Of a DNA stretch of 61,237 bases, positions 25,550 through 34,203 are shown piece by piece; positions within the stretch are counted from its first letter, which is position 1; every line of letters starts with the position of its first letter. Below the pieces are notes generated by a model. That model had not been told where the DNA came from. It saw only the letters and a program-made list of their open reading frames with translations, and ran no database searches. Source of the stretch: Acidobacteriota bacterium (lineage in GTDB: Bacteria; Acidobacteriota; Blastocatellia; Pyrinomonadales; Pyrinomonadaceae); the NCBI GenBank assembly GCA_003697135.1, contig RFGC01000036.1:1-61237 (forward strand). Reading direction: 5' to 3'. The position numbers and the translations under genes are program-made.

Positions 25550-27507
25550 TGTTTGGACTGTATGCGTTTCTGCCACTCAGGTCTTTGAATTTCTAACTCT
25601 TCAAACAAAGTAGTTAAATCCTGCAAAGACTCTCCACCAGCAAAACGTGCTTTGAAATAAAATAGAACCGTAAGAACCATGATAAAGGGCATCAAGAGAA
25701 TGAGAACTAAAGAAAGGAAAGTCTGAAATACGTAATTGACGATTATTTTTCTCAAATCCCTTTCCCGTGGCGGTTTTCTGTCCAATCTAGTATCTTCAGC
25801 AAATTCTGCCCTCGAAGGATTAACCTGTGTTTCTGTGTTAGGTCCTTGCTCCACCGAGCTTGAAGGCGTTTTTTTCAGCATGTGAACCTCAACCAAAGAA
25901 TCCGAGACAACACTAAGAAAAGTGGCAAAAAGCACCGGAACAACCGTAGAGATTAAAACTACAGCAATCGCAGTTTGGTAAGATCGCTTCACTAACTCCA
26001 TAGAACGCCTGAGAGCCTGCCTGACATTCGTCTTTTCCATGACAATAGCGGGCGGTGCAAGCAAAAATAGCACTGAAACAACTAAACCCGGAATTATGCA
26101 AAAAATTATCCCGATCCAAGACAAAACACTTACAGCAAAAACAGTTAAAAGCAGTGGCTTTATGCGCGACATGATTAAACGGAAGAAACTCCGAAGTTTC
26201 ACAGGTCTCAAAGGTAATACCAAATGGTGTGCCACCACCAAGGTTGTCATACCTAAAAGCATTGCTGAAACTATGTGTCGACTAAAGAACGACAAAACCT
26301 CAATTAAAGCAATCGGGGCAATTGAACGCTTTATTACCTCAAGGAAACCTAAAACCTCGAAAATAGTCCTCGAGGTTTGAAATAGAAAACCGGGTATTGA
26401 TGCCAAGAAACTAATAAAAATCAGTTTTGGAAACAGCTCGCTATAAATGACCAAAGACTTTTGCAGTAACTCTCCAATGCCTTCACTTGCGGTCTTTAGC
26501 TTGGCGCTAAAAGCCTGAGCTGTTTGAGGCCGATCTTCAGGCTTTTTTGCCAAAGCAGAATAGATAACTGCTTTGACAGCTTTTGGTATTCCCTTCTCTT
26601 CAATCGGCGGTGGTTCCTTTTCTTGATGCGCTTTTATGACTTCACTGAAATCACCATCGAAAGGAACTCTTCCGGAAAGCATTCTGTAAGCCACAACTCC
26701 GAGTGAGTAAACATCGCTTCGTGCGTCCAATTTCTCGCCACGACACTGTTCAGGCGACATATACAAAGGCGTTCCCAAAACTACCCCTGCACGCGTTAAA
26801 TCCCTATCGCCAGAACTTCTTTTTTCGATCTTGTTCTTTGTTTCGGAGCTTGAAAAAAGCACAGTGGCTTTTTCGGAAAACTCCGCATCTGTGATCAACG
26901 TTTCTTTCTCGGACAAAGCCGAGGTTTTCTCTACTGCTATAGGATTAGTCGTGTCAACTCCAACATTAGAAACTTCAAGATCATCGCCGATTTCTTCGCT
27001 TGGACTTTCTTCAAGTTTTGCTATGCCAAAATCCAAAACCTTAACGTTGTAACCACCGCGCTTATTTGGTTCTAACCATATATTTTCTGGCTTTAGGTCT
27101 CTGTGAATTACGCCTTGCTGATGAGCTTGATGCACAGCCGAGCAAACCTGTTCGAGAATATCAACTGTCCACGAAAGCGGCAGTTTCTGTTCTTCTTCCA
27201 GAACTTCTGCAAGCGTGCATCCATCGAGATATTCCATGACTAGATAAGCGACGTCTCCAACTGAGGTTCTGGCTATACCGAAATCGGTTACGTCAACAAC
27301 GTTTGGATGTCTGAGCCTTCCAGCCGCACGTGCTTCGCGTCGAAATCTCTCGATAAATTCAGGTCTTCTAACGAATTCTGGCAAAATGACCTTGACGGCA
27401 ACAAGTCTCTCTGTTCCTATGTGAGTCGCAAGATAAACTGTTCCCATGCCCCCACGGCCAAGTTCTTTTTCTATCTTGTATTTTTCATCTAAAACTTCGC
27501 CTATCAT
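25522..27507 (-). CDS. Membrane-anchored Ser/Thr protein kinase (Hanks type)
   Basis: 661 residues. Kinase domain about 10-330: Gly loop GRGGMGTVYLA, VAVKVI with the catalytic Lys, HRDLKPENI (catalytic loop, about 139), DFGIAK (about 161) and GTPLYMSPEQ (activation-segment end). Between DFG and the APE-like motif is an insertion of about 70 residues rich in Ser/Thr/Glu, likely a regulatory loop. The C-terminal half has five to six hydrophobic segments (about 360-640), resembling a polytopic membrane domain rather than the usual PASTA or TPR sensors. Substrate unknown. A copy of its last 28 bases lies downstream. It converges on the secretion operon. Confidence 0.93.
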   Translation of the reverse strand: MIGEVLDEKYKIEKELGRGGMGTVYLATHIGTERLVAVKVILPEFVRRPEFIERFRREARAAGRLRHPNVVDVTDFGIARTSVGDVAYLVMEYLDGCTLAEVLEEEQKLPLSWTVDILEQVCSAVHQAHQQGVIHRDLKPENIWLEPNKRGGYNVKVLDFGIAKLEESPSEEIGDDLEVSNVGVDTTNPIAVEKTSALSEKETLITDAEFSEKATVLFSSSETKNKIEKRSSGDRDLTRAGVVLGTPLYMSPEQCRGEKLDARSDVYSLGVVAYRMLSGRVPFDGDFSEVIKAHQEKEPPPIEEKGIPKAVKAVIYSALAKKPEDRPQTAQAFSAKLKTASEGIGELLQKSLVIYSELFPKLIFISFLASIPGFLFQTSRTIFEVLGFLEVIKRSIAPIALIEVLSFFSRHIVSAMLLGMTTLVVAHHLVLPLRPVKLRSFFRLIMSRIKPLLLTVFAVSVLSWIGIIFCIIPGLVVSVLFLLAPPAIVMEKTNVRQALRRSMELVKRSYQTAIAVVLISTVVPVLFATFLSVVSDSLVEVHMLKKTPSSSVEQGPNTETQVNPSRAEFAEDTRLDRKPPRERDLRKIIVNYVFQTFLSLVLILLMPFIMVLTVLFYFKARFAGGESLQDLTTLFEELEIQRPEWQKRIQSKQLSFDKVKT

Positions 27508-27654
27508 CTCACTTAGCTTTTACGCTTTACCGATAAAGTAGTTTTTCAAATTATATCACCGATAAATTTTTTGAGTTTAGCTGACTTTTTTCTTTTTCTG
27601 TGTTAAATTCTAAAACTTGCGTATCTTTTTCCCGAATTTTTTGCGGAGTTTATC

Positions 27655-28911
27655 ATGATGAAGCTTAAAAGTGCCAGTCTTTATATTTTGCATAAACACA
27701 GAGACCTTAGCAAAGAAGCAAAAACGGGCGTTTCACTGCATTGCCATACGCAACGCTCAAAAGAAATGCTTGATTTCGTCCCGCACTATGCCGAGAAACT
27801 TCCTATAATTTCATATTTTTGGAAAAAGGAGCGAGAAAAATACATCAAACGTGAAGGAAAAGGCATAGATTTTTCTACAGCATACTGGACACCACCTTTG
27901 CCTGAACAGGAAGTTTTCAAAATCGAAAAAGATCAAATAAACCGTGCAGGGCTTAATGCCATGGTTTCCTTGAGCGATCACGATTCGATAGAAGCCAATC
28001 TGAACGTCGTTCAGGAAGAAGATAATTCAATTGCTCCGATTTCAATGGAATGGACAGTTCCCTTCCAATACGGCTTTTTTCATGTCGGAGTCCACAATCT
28101 ACCAAAAGATAGAGCTATCTCAATAGCACAGCAACTTCTCGACTACACATTTGGCAATGAAAGAAGCAAGGAAAAGCTCGATAGCCTTTTCGCAATGCTT
28201 CATGAAATTCCAGAAGTCCTGATCGTCTTGAATCACCCACTTTGGGACATCGAAAGAGTAGGCAAACAGCGACATGAAGCATTACTCAAGGAGTTTTTGA
28301 AGGAGCACGGGCGATGGATTCATGCTTTTGAAGTCAACGGATTTCGTTCATGGTCGGAAAACAAAGCCGTTATAGAGATGGCTGAAGCTCTCGGAATTCC
28401 GGTTGTCACGGGCGGTGATCGTCATGGCTGTAAACCGAACACAGTTATAAACTTAACAAACTCAGCGACTTTTTCTGAATTCGTCGAAGAAGTCAGGATT
28501 GACAAACACAGCAAAATTGTTCTGATGCCTGAATACAGCCAGCCTCTTGCATCAAGGCAACTGCAATCATTTGCAGAAATCTTAGCCCTGTATCCACATT
28601 TCCCTGAAGGAAGACAACGTTGGTTTGATCGGGTTTTCTTCGATGTAGGCGATGGACGAGGGCTAAATCCGCTTTCTGCCTACGGCTGGAAACTTGGAGG
28701 TCCTAGGTGGCTTCGATGCGCAATTTGGACGCTCGGCTTTCTCGGTAGCCCCAAAATGCGTCCCTTGTTTTATCTTGCAATGAATAAAAAAGATAGAGTC
28801 CCGAAAGATACGTCGAAACTCAGTTTTCAAATTCCAGACTTCGAGGGACTTCAAGAGATTGCATCGAGCTTGGCAAGTTCTGGTTCTCCAGAAACTGAAT
28901 TTGCATCGTAA
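27655..28911 (+). CDS. PHP-domain metal-dependent hydrolase, family role unknown
   Basis: 418 residues. PHP-type metal ligands are visible: SLHCHT (about 27-32), LSDHDS (about 107-112), MEWT (about 128), NHP (about 190) and GGDRHG (about 250-255). These predict a phosphoesterase with a multinuclear metal site. The C-terminal 100 residues carry no motif I recognise. The gene is followed, 101 bp away, by a GT4 glycosyltransferase and a membrane protein with the same orientation, so it may act on a glycan or lipid intermediate (inference). It is not HisK or a polymerase PHP domain. Confidence 0.75.
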   Translation: MMKLKSASLYILHKHRDLSKEAKTGVSLHCHTQRSKEMLDFVPHYAEKLPIISYFWKKEREKYIKREGKGIDFSTAYWTPPLPEQEVFKIEKDQINRAGLNAMVSLSDHDSIEANLNVVQEEDNSIAPISMEWTVPFQYGFFHVGVHNLPKDRAISIAQQLLDYTFGNERSKEKLDSLFAMLHEIPEVLIVLNHPLWDIERVGKQRHEALLKEFLKEHGRWIHAFEVNGFRSWSENKAVIEMAEALGIPVVTGGDRHGCKPNTVINLTNSATFSEFVEEVRIDKHSKIVLMPEYSQPLASRQLQSFAEILALYPHFPEGRQRWFDRVFFDVGDGRGLNPLSAYGWKLGGPRWLRCAIWTLGFLGSPKMRPLFYLAMNKKDRVPKDTSKLSFQIPDFEGLQEIASSLASSGSPETEFAS

Positions 28912-29012
28912 GACTTTTTGGTTCGACTGTTAGTTTGAACTATTTTAGTTCCATATTTGCTGTGTAAATTTTCTACCTACGTAAGAGAATCCAAAACAAC
29001 AAAATAAAAACG

Positions 29013-30203
29013 GTGAAAATTCCTAGAGTAGCTTTTTTCCCCGATTCCTTCTTAGAGGTAAACGGTGTAGCGATGACGAGCAAACGCTTTGCTGACTACG
29101 CTCAAAAAAATGGCTACCCTTTTCTCTGCGTTTATGCGGGTGAAAAAAGCGAAGAGAAAATTCAAGGAAGCATAACGTATTTGTGTTTGAAACGCTCTGC
29201 TGTTTCAATACCGATGGATGAAGGCTTGAAATATGATCCGCTTTTTCAAAGACATCAAAAGCTTGTAATGCGCAAACTTCAAGAATTTCAGCCTGATCTG
29301 GTTCACATAACAGGTCTAAATGATGTAAGCATTCTCGGAGCCTTTTTAGCTTGGAAAATGAATCTTCCATTGGTAGGCTCATGGCACACAAATCTTCATG
29401 AATACGCCGCAAGAAGATTCAAAAAGATGTTCCGTTTTTTGCCGGAAAAGATCGTTAAACCGATTGCTGATTTGATGGAACGAAAGATTCTTCAAGGTGC
29501 GACTCTTTATTACAAAATGCCTCAAATGATTTTAGCGCCGAATCAAGAAATCTTGGATATTTTAACAAAAGGAACCGGACGCAAAGGTAAGTTGATGCTA
29601 CGCGGCGTTGATACCGACTTTTTCTCACCACAAAAACGCACCGTCTCTGATGACGTTTTCCGTTTCGGCTATGTCGGAAGGCTACGACCTGAGAAAAACT
29701 TACGCATTCTAGTAAAAATCGAAGAAAAACTTATCCAAAGCGGTGCAAACAACTTCAGGTTTGTGATAGTCGGTGAAGGTTCTGAAAGAGAATGGCTTGA
29801 GAAAAACTTGAAAACTGCCGAACTTACTGGTTTTTTGGAAGGCGAAGCATTGGCAAATTCTTATGCCAACATGGATGTTTTCCTTTTCCCTTCCGAAACT
29901 GATGCTTTCGGAAACGTTGTTCAAGAAGCAAATGCGTCGGGAATTCCAGCCGTTGTCATGGATAAAGGCGGCCCTAAGTTCCTGATAAAACACGGCGAAA
30001 ACGGCTTCATAGCGAGAAATGAAGAAGAGTTTGTTGATTTTTCCCTGAAATTGTTTGAAGATAGAAAAGAGCTACAAAAAATGAAGGAAAAAGCTCGTGA
30101 AAATGTGATTCAGAAAAACTGGGATTCGATATTTGAAAGTGTTTACGAAGCTTATCAAGAAACCATCATGCTATTCTGCAAACCGAAGTTCGTAAAAATC
30201 TAA
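29013..30203 (+). CDS. Family 4 glycosyltransferase
   Basis: 396 residues with the GT-B fold. The N-terminal domain has the loop PDSFLEVNGVAMTSKRFADY and HITGLNDVS; the C-terminal donor-binding domain shows FGYVGRLRPEKNL, VGEGSEREWLE, and the E-x7-E type motif SETDAFGNVVQEANASG. The pattern resembles GDP-mannose-dependent mannosyltransferases (MgtA/PimB-like) that glycosylate lipids. Start is GTG 29013 with no strong Shine-Dalgarno. Neighbours: PHP protein upstream and a membrane protein 34 bp downstream. Confidence 0.88.
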   Translation: MKIPRVAFFPDSFLEVNGVAMTSKRFADYAQKNGYPFLCVYAGEKSEEKIQGSITYLCLKRSAVSIPMDEGLKYDPLFQRHQKLVMRKLQEFQPDLVHITGLNDVSILGAFLAWKMNLPLVGSWHTNLHEYAARRFKKMFRFLPEKIVKPIADLMERKILQGATLYYKMPQMILAPNQEILDILTKGTGRKGKLMLRGVDTDFFSPQKRTVSDDVFRFGYVGRLRPEKNLRILVKIEEKLIQSGANNFRFVIVGEGSEREWLEKNLKTAELTGFLEGEALANSYANMDVFLFPSETDAFGNVVQEANASGIPAVVMDKGGPKFLIKHGENGFIARNEEEFVDFSLKLFEDRKELQKMKEKARENVIQKNWDSIFESVYEAYQETIMLFCKPKFVKI

Positions 30204-30237
30204 ACCACGGAGGAGTTTTGTAAGTTCAACGGAATTT

Positions 30238-31077
30238 ATGAGTAAGAAGAAAAAAACGAAGAAAGCTGTCAAAGCTGAAGAAGTTTTAAGGTATTTAGCG
30301 CGTAATCCATCACAACTGATTCGTAATTGGAATTACAAAGGCGCCGTTTTGAGCGGGCTTTTAAGAGCGCCTATATTTCTTGTGACTTATCTAATTGGTA
30401 AGGAAAGCCTCAAAGTTGCACTAGGCGCAGCTTTGGTTCAGTTTGTTTTCCGTTTTTTCTATGCTGGCATCAGCGGTGCTGTAATTCAACATTTTAGGCA
30501 TGTTGAACCAGCTTGGCATGCTTTGGTTGCTATTCTTTTGATAATTCCTTTTTTCAGCCATCTTCTCGAATTCCTTTTTCAAAGTGCGTTTGCATACATG
30601 ACAGCAACAACTCAACACACTGACGAGGCAATAATTCGTTCAATTTGCGTTACGATAATTTCAGCGCTTTTTACCTTGTTTGCAATGAGGCGCGGTGTGA
30701 TGATAGTCAGAGAACCGGAAAGTAAGCCTTTGAAAAAGGATGTCTCAAAACTTCCTATACTCATCTTTCAGTTTTGCGCATTCATTCCAAATGAAATTGC
30801 TTCTATGCTACGACGCAGAGCATATCTTGGAGCGTTTCTCAGTTTCATTGGCTTTGGAATCTTCTCACAAATGATGGTCTGGGCAATTACAGGAAAATCT
30901 TCATGGACTTACAATGGTGGAAAATCAATCCCGCTTTTGAAATACTGGGGAATTGATGCATTGCTTTTGCTTTCAGTAGCAACTTCAATCTCGCTCATGA
31001 TTCCACCTAGAAGCCGAAAGGTCTCAGTCGAAGAATTTTTATCCATAGAAGAACTCAAACCAGCTGAAAAGGTCTGA
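30238..31077 (+). CDS. Polytopic membrane protein of unknown function
   Basis: 279 residues. The N-terminus is strongly basic (KKKKTKKAVK), followed by about six hydrophobic segments (about 45-65, 70-90, 97-118, 132-152, 195-215, 235-255). No catalytic motif recognised. It follows the GT4 gene by 34 bp and probably belongs to the same unit. A GGAGGAG lies about 20 nt before the ATG, too far for ideal spacing, so the start is uncertain. Confidence 0.6.
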   Translation: MSKKKKTKKAVKAEEVLRYLARNPSQLIRNWNYKGAVLSGLLRAPIFLVTYLIGKESLKVALGAALVQFVFRFFYAGISGAVIQHFRHVEPAWHALVAILLIIPFFSHLLEFLFQSAFAYMTATTQHTDEAIIRSICVTIISALFTLFAMRRGVMIVREPESKPLKKDVSKLPILIFQFCAFIPNEIASMLRRRAYLGAFLSFIGFGIFSQMMVWAITGKSSWTYNGGKSIPLLKYWGIDALLLLSVATSISLMIPPRSRKVSVEEFLSIEELKPAEKV

Positions 31078-31157
31078 ATCCTAAAGTAGAACCGACAAAA
31101 TCTATAATTCAGCTTTGTTACCAAAAGAAAAACTTATGATAAAATCCTTAATGTCTT

Positions 31158-32375
31158 ATGAAATCGGACTTAATAATCTTCAGGCTTGGATTCATCATAC
31201 TTTTAGCGACATTAGGATTTCTGATAGTTCCACTTGGTAGAACGTCCTACTTTAGCAATCTAGAGCCTCTATCGCAAAGACTAGTTTCAGCGATTCTAGG
31301 TGGTATAGTTGCGATCTTTGTAATTCTTTTTGAAGCCAGAGCACGTCGCGCAACGCTAAAGACTTTGATTGGAGCCGCCATAGGATCGATCCTTGGCCTA
31401 TTTGGTGCTTTTTTGCTTGGGCTTTTGGTAATACTTCAAGAAACCTCGACCGTAAGCGGCGAAATGAAAACTTTTTTGACCGTCGCTTTGGCTTTCTTCA
31501 TGGGCTACACAGGCTTGATGGTCGGAGCGGCTAAAGGTGAATATCTTAACTTATCGGTTTTCGGCGGATTGTTTTCCGATAAAGCTTCAAAGTCTGACTA
31601 CAAAATCCTTGACACCTCAGTAATCATCGATGGTCGGATTGCCGATGTTGCAGAAACAGGATTCTTGAGCGGGACGTTAGTTGTCCCGCATTTTGTTTTG
31701 CGAGAACTTCAGCAAGTTGCGGACTCGCCTGACGCCTTGAAACGCCAACGCGGGCGACGTGGCTTGGACATGCTCCAAAGACTCAGAAATAACTCAAAGC
31801 TAGACGTTCAAATCATAGAAACCGACTTTCCCGGCGTCAAAGAAGTTGATTTGAAACTCATAGAACTCGCTAAACAGATGAAAGCAGTAATAGTAACAAA
31901 TGACTTTAACCTGAATAAAATCTCACAGCTACGCGGTGTGCAGGTTTTGAACATAAATGAACTTGCAAACGCGCTGAAACCGGTTGTTCTGCCCGGCGAG
32001 AAAATGCAAGTTTTCATACTCAAAGAAGGCAAGGAGCATAATCAAGGCGTCGGCTATCTGGAAGACGGGACAATGGTTGTTGTTGACAATGCCCGAAAAA
32101 TCATTGGCAAAAATGCAGACATTACGGTCACAAGCGTTCTGCAAACAACGGCAGGGAAAATGATATTTGGTAAGCTGTGCGAAAATGAAGAAGAATCTAT
32201 TCACGACTCACGCACTTCTGAAAAAGGGATTCACGATTCACGCACGCCTGAAAGAGCATTCCACGATTCTCGCCCTCCCGAAAGAATGACTCATGATTCT
32301 CGTTCACCTGAAAGGAGAATCCTTCGAGAACCTCAAACACTGAAACTAGAGCAAAAAATAAACGCGGAAGAATGA
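31158..32375 (+). CDS. PIN/TRAM-domain membrane protein (YacL-like) with C-terminal repeat tail
   Basis: 405 residues. Four hydrophobic segments (about 5-110), then a PIN nuclease domain with acidic metal ligands (ILDTSVIIDGRIADV at about 151-165; IVTNDFNLNKIS at about 235) and a TRAM RNA-binding domain (about 275-335; LPGEKMQVFILKEGKEHNQG). This is the B. subtilis YacL architecture, whose nuclease target is unsettled. Unusually, the tail carries four decapeptides of the form xHDSR-x-x-E-R/K (32199-32318) and a charged end. It overlaps ispD by 4 bp (ATGA), so the two are translationally coupled, the common yacL-ispD-ispF order. Confidence 0.9.
   Translation: MKSDLIIFRLGFIILLATLGFLIVPLGRTSYFSNLEPLSQRLVSAILGGIVAIFVILFEARARRATLKTLIGAAIGSILGLFGAFLLGLLVILQETSTVSGEMKTFLTVALAFFMGYTGLMVGAAKGEYLNLSVFGGLFSDKASKSDYKILDTSVIIDGRIADVAETGFLSGTLVVPHFVLRELQQVADSPDALKRQRGRRGLDMLQRLRNNSKLDVQIIETDFPGVKEVDLKLIELAKQMKAVIVTNDFNLNKISQLRGVQVLNINELANALKPVVLPGEKMQVFILKEGKEHNQGVGYLEDGTMVVVDNARKIIGKNADITVTSVLQTTAGKMIFGKLCENEEESIHDSRTSEKGIHDSRTPERAFHDSRPPERMTHDSRSPERRILREPQTLKLEQKINAEE
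32199..32318 (+). repeat. Four tandem 30-bp repeats in the 3' part of the YacL-like gene
   Basis: Four in-frame 30-bp units (starts 32199, 32229, 32259, 32289) encode IHDSRTSEKG, IHDSRTPERA, FHDSRPPERM and THDSRSPERR. The invariant core is HDSR followed by a Pro/Ser-x-E-R/K. They lie just after the TRAM domain and before the stop. Confidence 0.9.
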
Positions 32376-33058
32376 ACACAGCTATAATCGTAGCAGCAGG
32401 AAGCGGAAGCAGATTCAGCGCAGACTTGCCAAAACAATTTTTCTCTCTTTGCGGGAAACCTTTACTCTTTCATACCATAGAGAAATTCCAGGCTTGTCCT
32501 TTAGTTGATGAGATAATTTTGGTTCTTGCCGAACAAAGAATCAGCTATTTTGCAGAAATCAGTAAAGACCAGAATTTTGAAAAAATTAGCAAAATAGTCG
32601 CTGGTGGAAAGACCCGCGCAGAATCTGTCTTAAGAGGCTTAAATGTGGTCTCTGAAAAAACCGAAATAGTAGCAATTCACGATGGCGCTCGGCCACTTGT
32701 TTCAATTAAGGAAATCTCCGATGTTATCAACCTAGCAAAAGAAAAAGGCGCCGCTTGTTTGGTTGCACCTGTAACCGAAACTATCAAACGCATCGAGCAA
32801 GGAAAAATCGCTACCACAATAGACCGAAAAACCTTAAGGCGTGCGCTAACACCACAAGCTTTCAAATTGGGAATCATCAAACAAGCTTTCAGTCACGCAA
32901 ACCTTGATGAAAGCATCACTGATGATTCTCTTCTTGTCGAACGTTCAGGTTTCGATGTTTTCATTGTTGAAGGAAATCCAAAAAACATAAAAGTCACAAC
33001 ACCTGAAGACTTGGAATTGGTGGAATTTTACTTGAAAAAGCAAGTAGAGAAAAATTAA
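32372..33058 (+). CDS. ispD: 2-C-methyl-D-erythritol 4-phosphate cytidylyltransferase IspD
   Basis: Third step of the non-mevalonate pathway: CTP plus MEP gives CDP-ME. 228 residues with the nucleotide-binding start AAGSGSRFSADLPKQFFSL (about 7-25), the HDGARPLV motif (about 103-110) and the C-terminal NIKVTTPEDLELVE segment. All are diagnostic. Overlaps the upstream PIN/TRAM gene by 4 bp; ispF follows. Confidence 0.97.
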   Translation: MNTAIIVAAGSGSRFSADLPKQFFSLCGKPLLFHTIEKFQACPLVDEIILVLAEQRISYFAEISKDQNFEKISKIVAGGKTRAESVLRGLNVVSEKTEIVAIHDGARPLVSIKEISDVINLAKEKGAACLVAPVTETIKRIEQGKIATTIDRKTLRRALTPQAFKLGIIKQAFSHANLDESITDDSLLVERSGFDVFIVEGNPKNIKVTTPEDLELVEFYLKKQVEKN

Positions 33059-33110
33059 AGGCTGAAACGTGCTTTGAAATTTCGGGAGATTTTTGGGTAA
33101 TTCAGTGAAA

Positions 33111-33599
33111 ATGAGATTTCGGATCGGCTTTGGAAATGATATTCACAGGCTTGTTGCAGGCAGGCCGTTGATTTTAGGCGGAGTTTTGATTCCGTCGGAT
33201 ATTGGTGCAGCAGGTCACTCCGACGCTGATGCTTTGATGCACGCAATCACAGATGCGATTCTCGGTGCCTTAGCTTTGGGCGATATAGGAACTCACTTTC
33301 CCGACAGCGATCAGAAATTGAAAAATGCTGATAGCTCCATTTTTCTAAAGGAAACTCTCAAAATGATGAAATCACGAAACTACCAGATCGAAAATGTTGA
33401 TGCTATCGTAAGTCTTGAAAAGCCAAAGCTGAAGCCTTACATAGAGAAAATTCGCAAAAATTTGGCTGAAATTTTAGAAGTAGAGCTTGACCGTGTGTCG
33501 GTAAAGGCAAAAACTGGTGAGGGACTAGATGCAATAGGGAAGGGAGATGCCATCAAAGCAGAAGCGATTGTTTTACTAACCGAAAAACCGAATCAGTAA
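33111..33599 (+). CDS. ispF: 2-C-methyl-D-erythritol 2,4-cyclodiphosphate synthase IspF
   Basis: Converts CDP-ME 2-phosphate to MEcPP. About 162 residues; metal ligands in GFGNDIHRL (Asp and His) and in the GHSDADALMHAITDAILGA stretch, plus the HFPDSD loop and the C-terminal KAKTGEGLDAIGKGDAI. ATG 33111 chosen; TTG 33093 and GTG 33105 are also in frame. Last gene of the yacL-ispD-ispF unit. Its 3' end overlaps by 7 bp the convergent minus-strand gene. Confidence 0.96.
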   Translation: MRFRIGFGNDIHRLVAGRPLILGGVLIPSDIGAAGHSDADALMHAITDAILGALALGDIGTHFPDSDQKLKNADSSIFLKETLKMMKSRNYQIENVDAIVSLEKPKLKPYIEKIRKNLAEILEVELDRVSVKAKTGEGLDAIGKGDAIKAEAIVLLTEKPNQ

Positions 33600-34123
33600 G
33601 CACCTTCGGGAATTTCAGCACCATATTGTTTCGCGATTCTCAAAACTTCATACCAAGTATCCGAAATCTTCTTGTGGTATTTTCTTTCTCCGCAATGCTT
33701 GTAGTCTGCTCTCGTAGAATCCTCAAGGAAATCAGCATATTTTTCCCAAGCTTGCATGTGCTTTTGCCAAGCTCTTACAAAATCATCAGGCAAGTTTTCA
33801 GTTTCGATAGTGCTGGAAACCTGCCAATACTCGCGCGTTATAATTGCTTTCTGAGATTCATACTCCGAAGGCTCCACTGCGTCGTTGATCAACTGCTGCA
33901 ATTTTGTATCGCGAAGGTTGCCGTTTGCTATGTCTTCTTCGAGAAGAGCAGTTATCTTCGCGGCGACTTCTGGGTTCTCAAAAGTTTCCTCGACCTTGTT
34001 TCTGCCTAAAGCCCAGAAACAAGAGTGTTCTTCTCTTTGCGGTTGCAACAACGAAGCAATGCCTACCGAAATTGAAAATGCCGTTACAAATGCGATAATG
34101 GAAATCAACGTTTTGGCTTTCAT
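33593..34123 (-). CDS. Hypothetical exported or membrane-anchored protein
   Basis: About 176 residues with a single N-terminal hydrophobic segment (about 5-25, MKAKTLISIIAFVTAFSI). The rest is soluble, charged and mostly helical, with three Cys (one near the anchor, one in the HCGERK segment) and many Trp. No family recognised. ATG 34123 is preferred over the longer ORF because it directly precedes the signal-like segment. Convergent with ispF (7-bp overlap) and divergent from the nucleoside phosphorylase. Confidence 0.6.
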   Translation of the reverse strand: MKAKTLISIIAFVTAFSISVGIASLLQPQREEHSCFWALGRNKVEETFENPEVAAKITALLEEDIANGNLRDTKLQQLINDAVEPSEYESQKAIITREYWQVSSTIETENLPDDFVRAWQKHMQAWEKYADFLEDSTRADYKHCGERKYHKKISDTWYEVLRIAKQYGAEIPEGAY

Positions 34124-34203
34124 AGCAATTTTTATATTATCCAAAACGAACGAAAGAGTAAATAGTTGCGAAAAAATAAGAACAATTTTTCCGAGGAAAG
34201 AAG

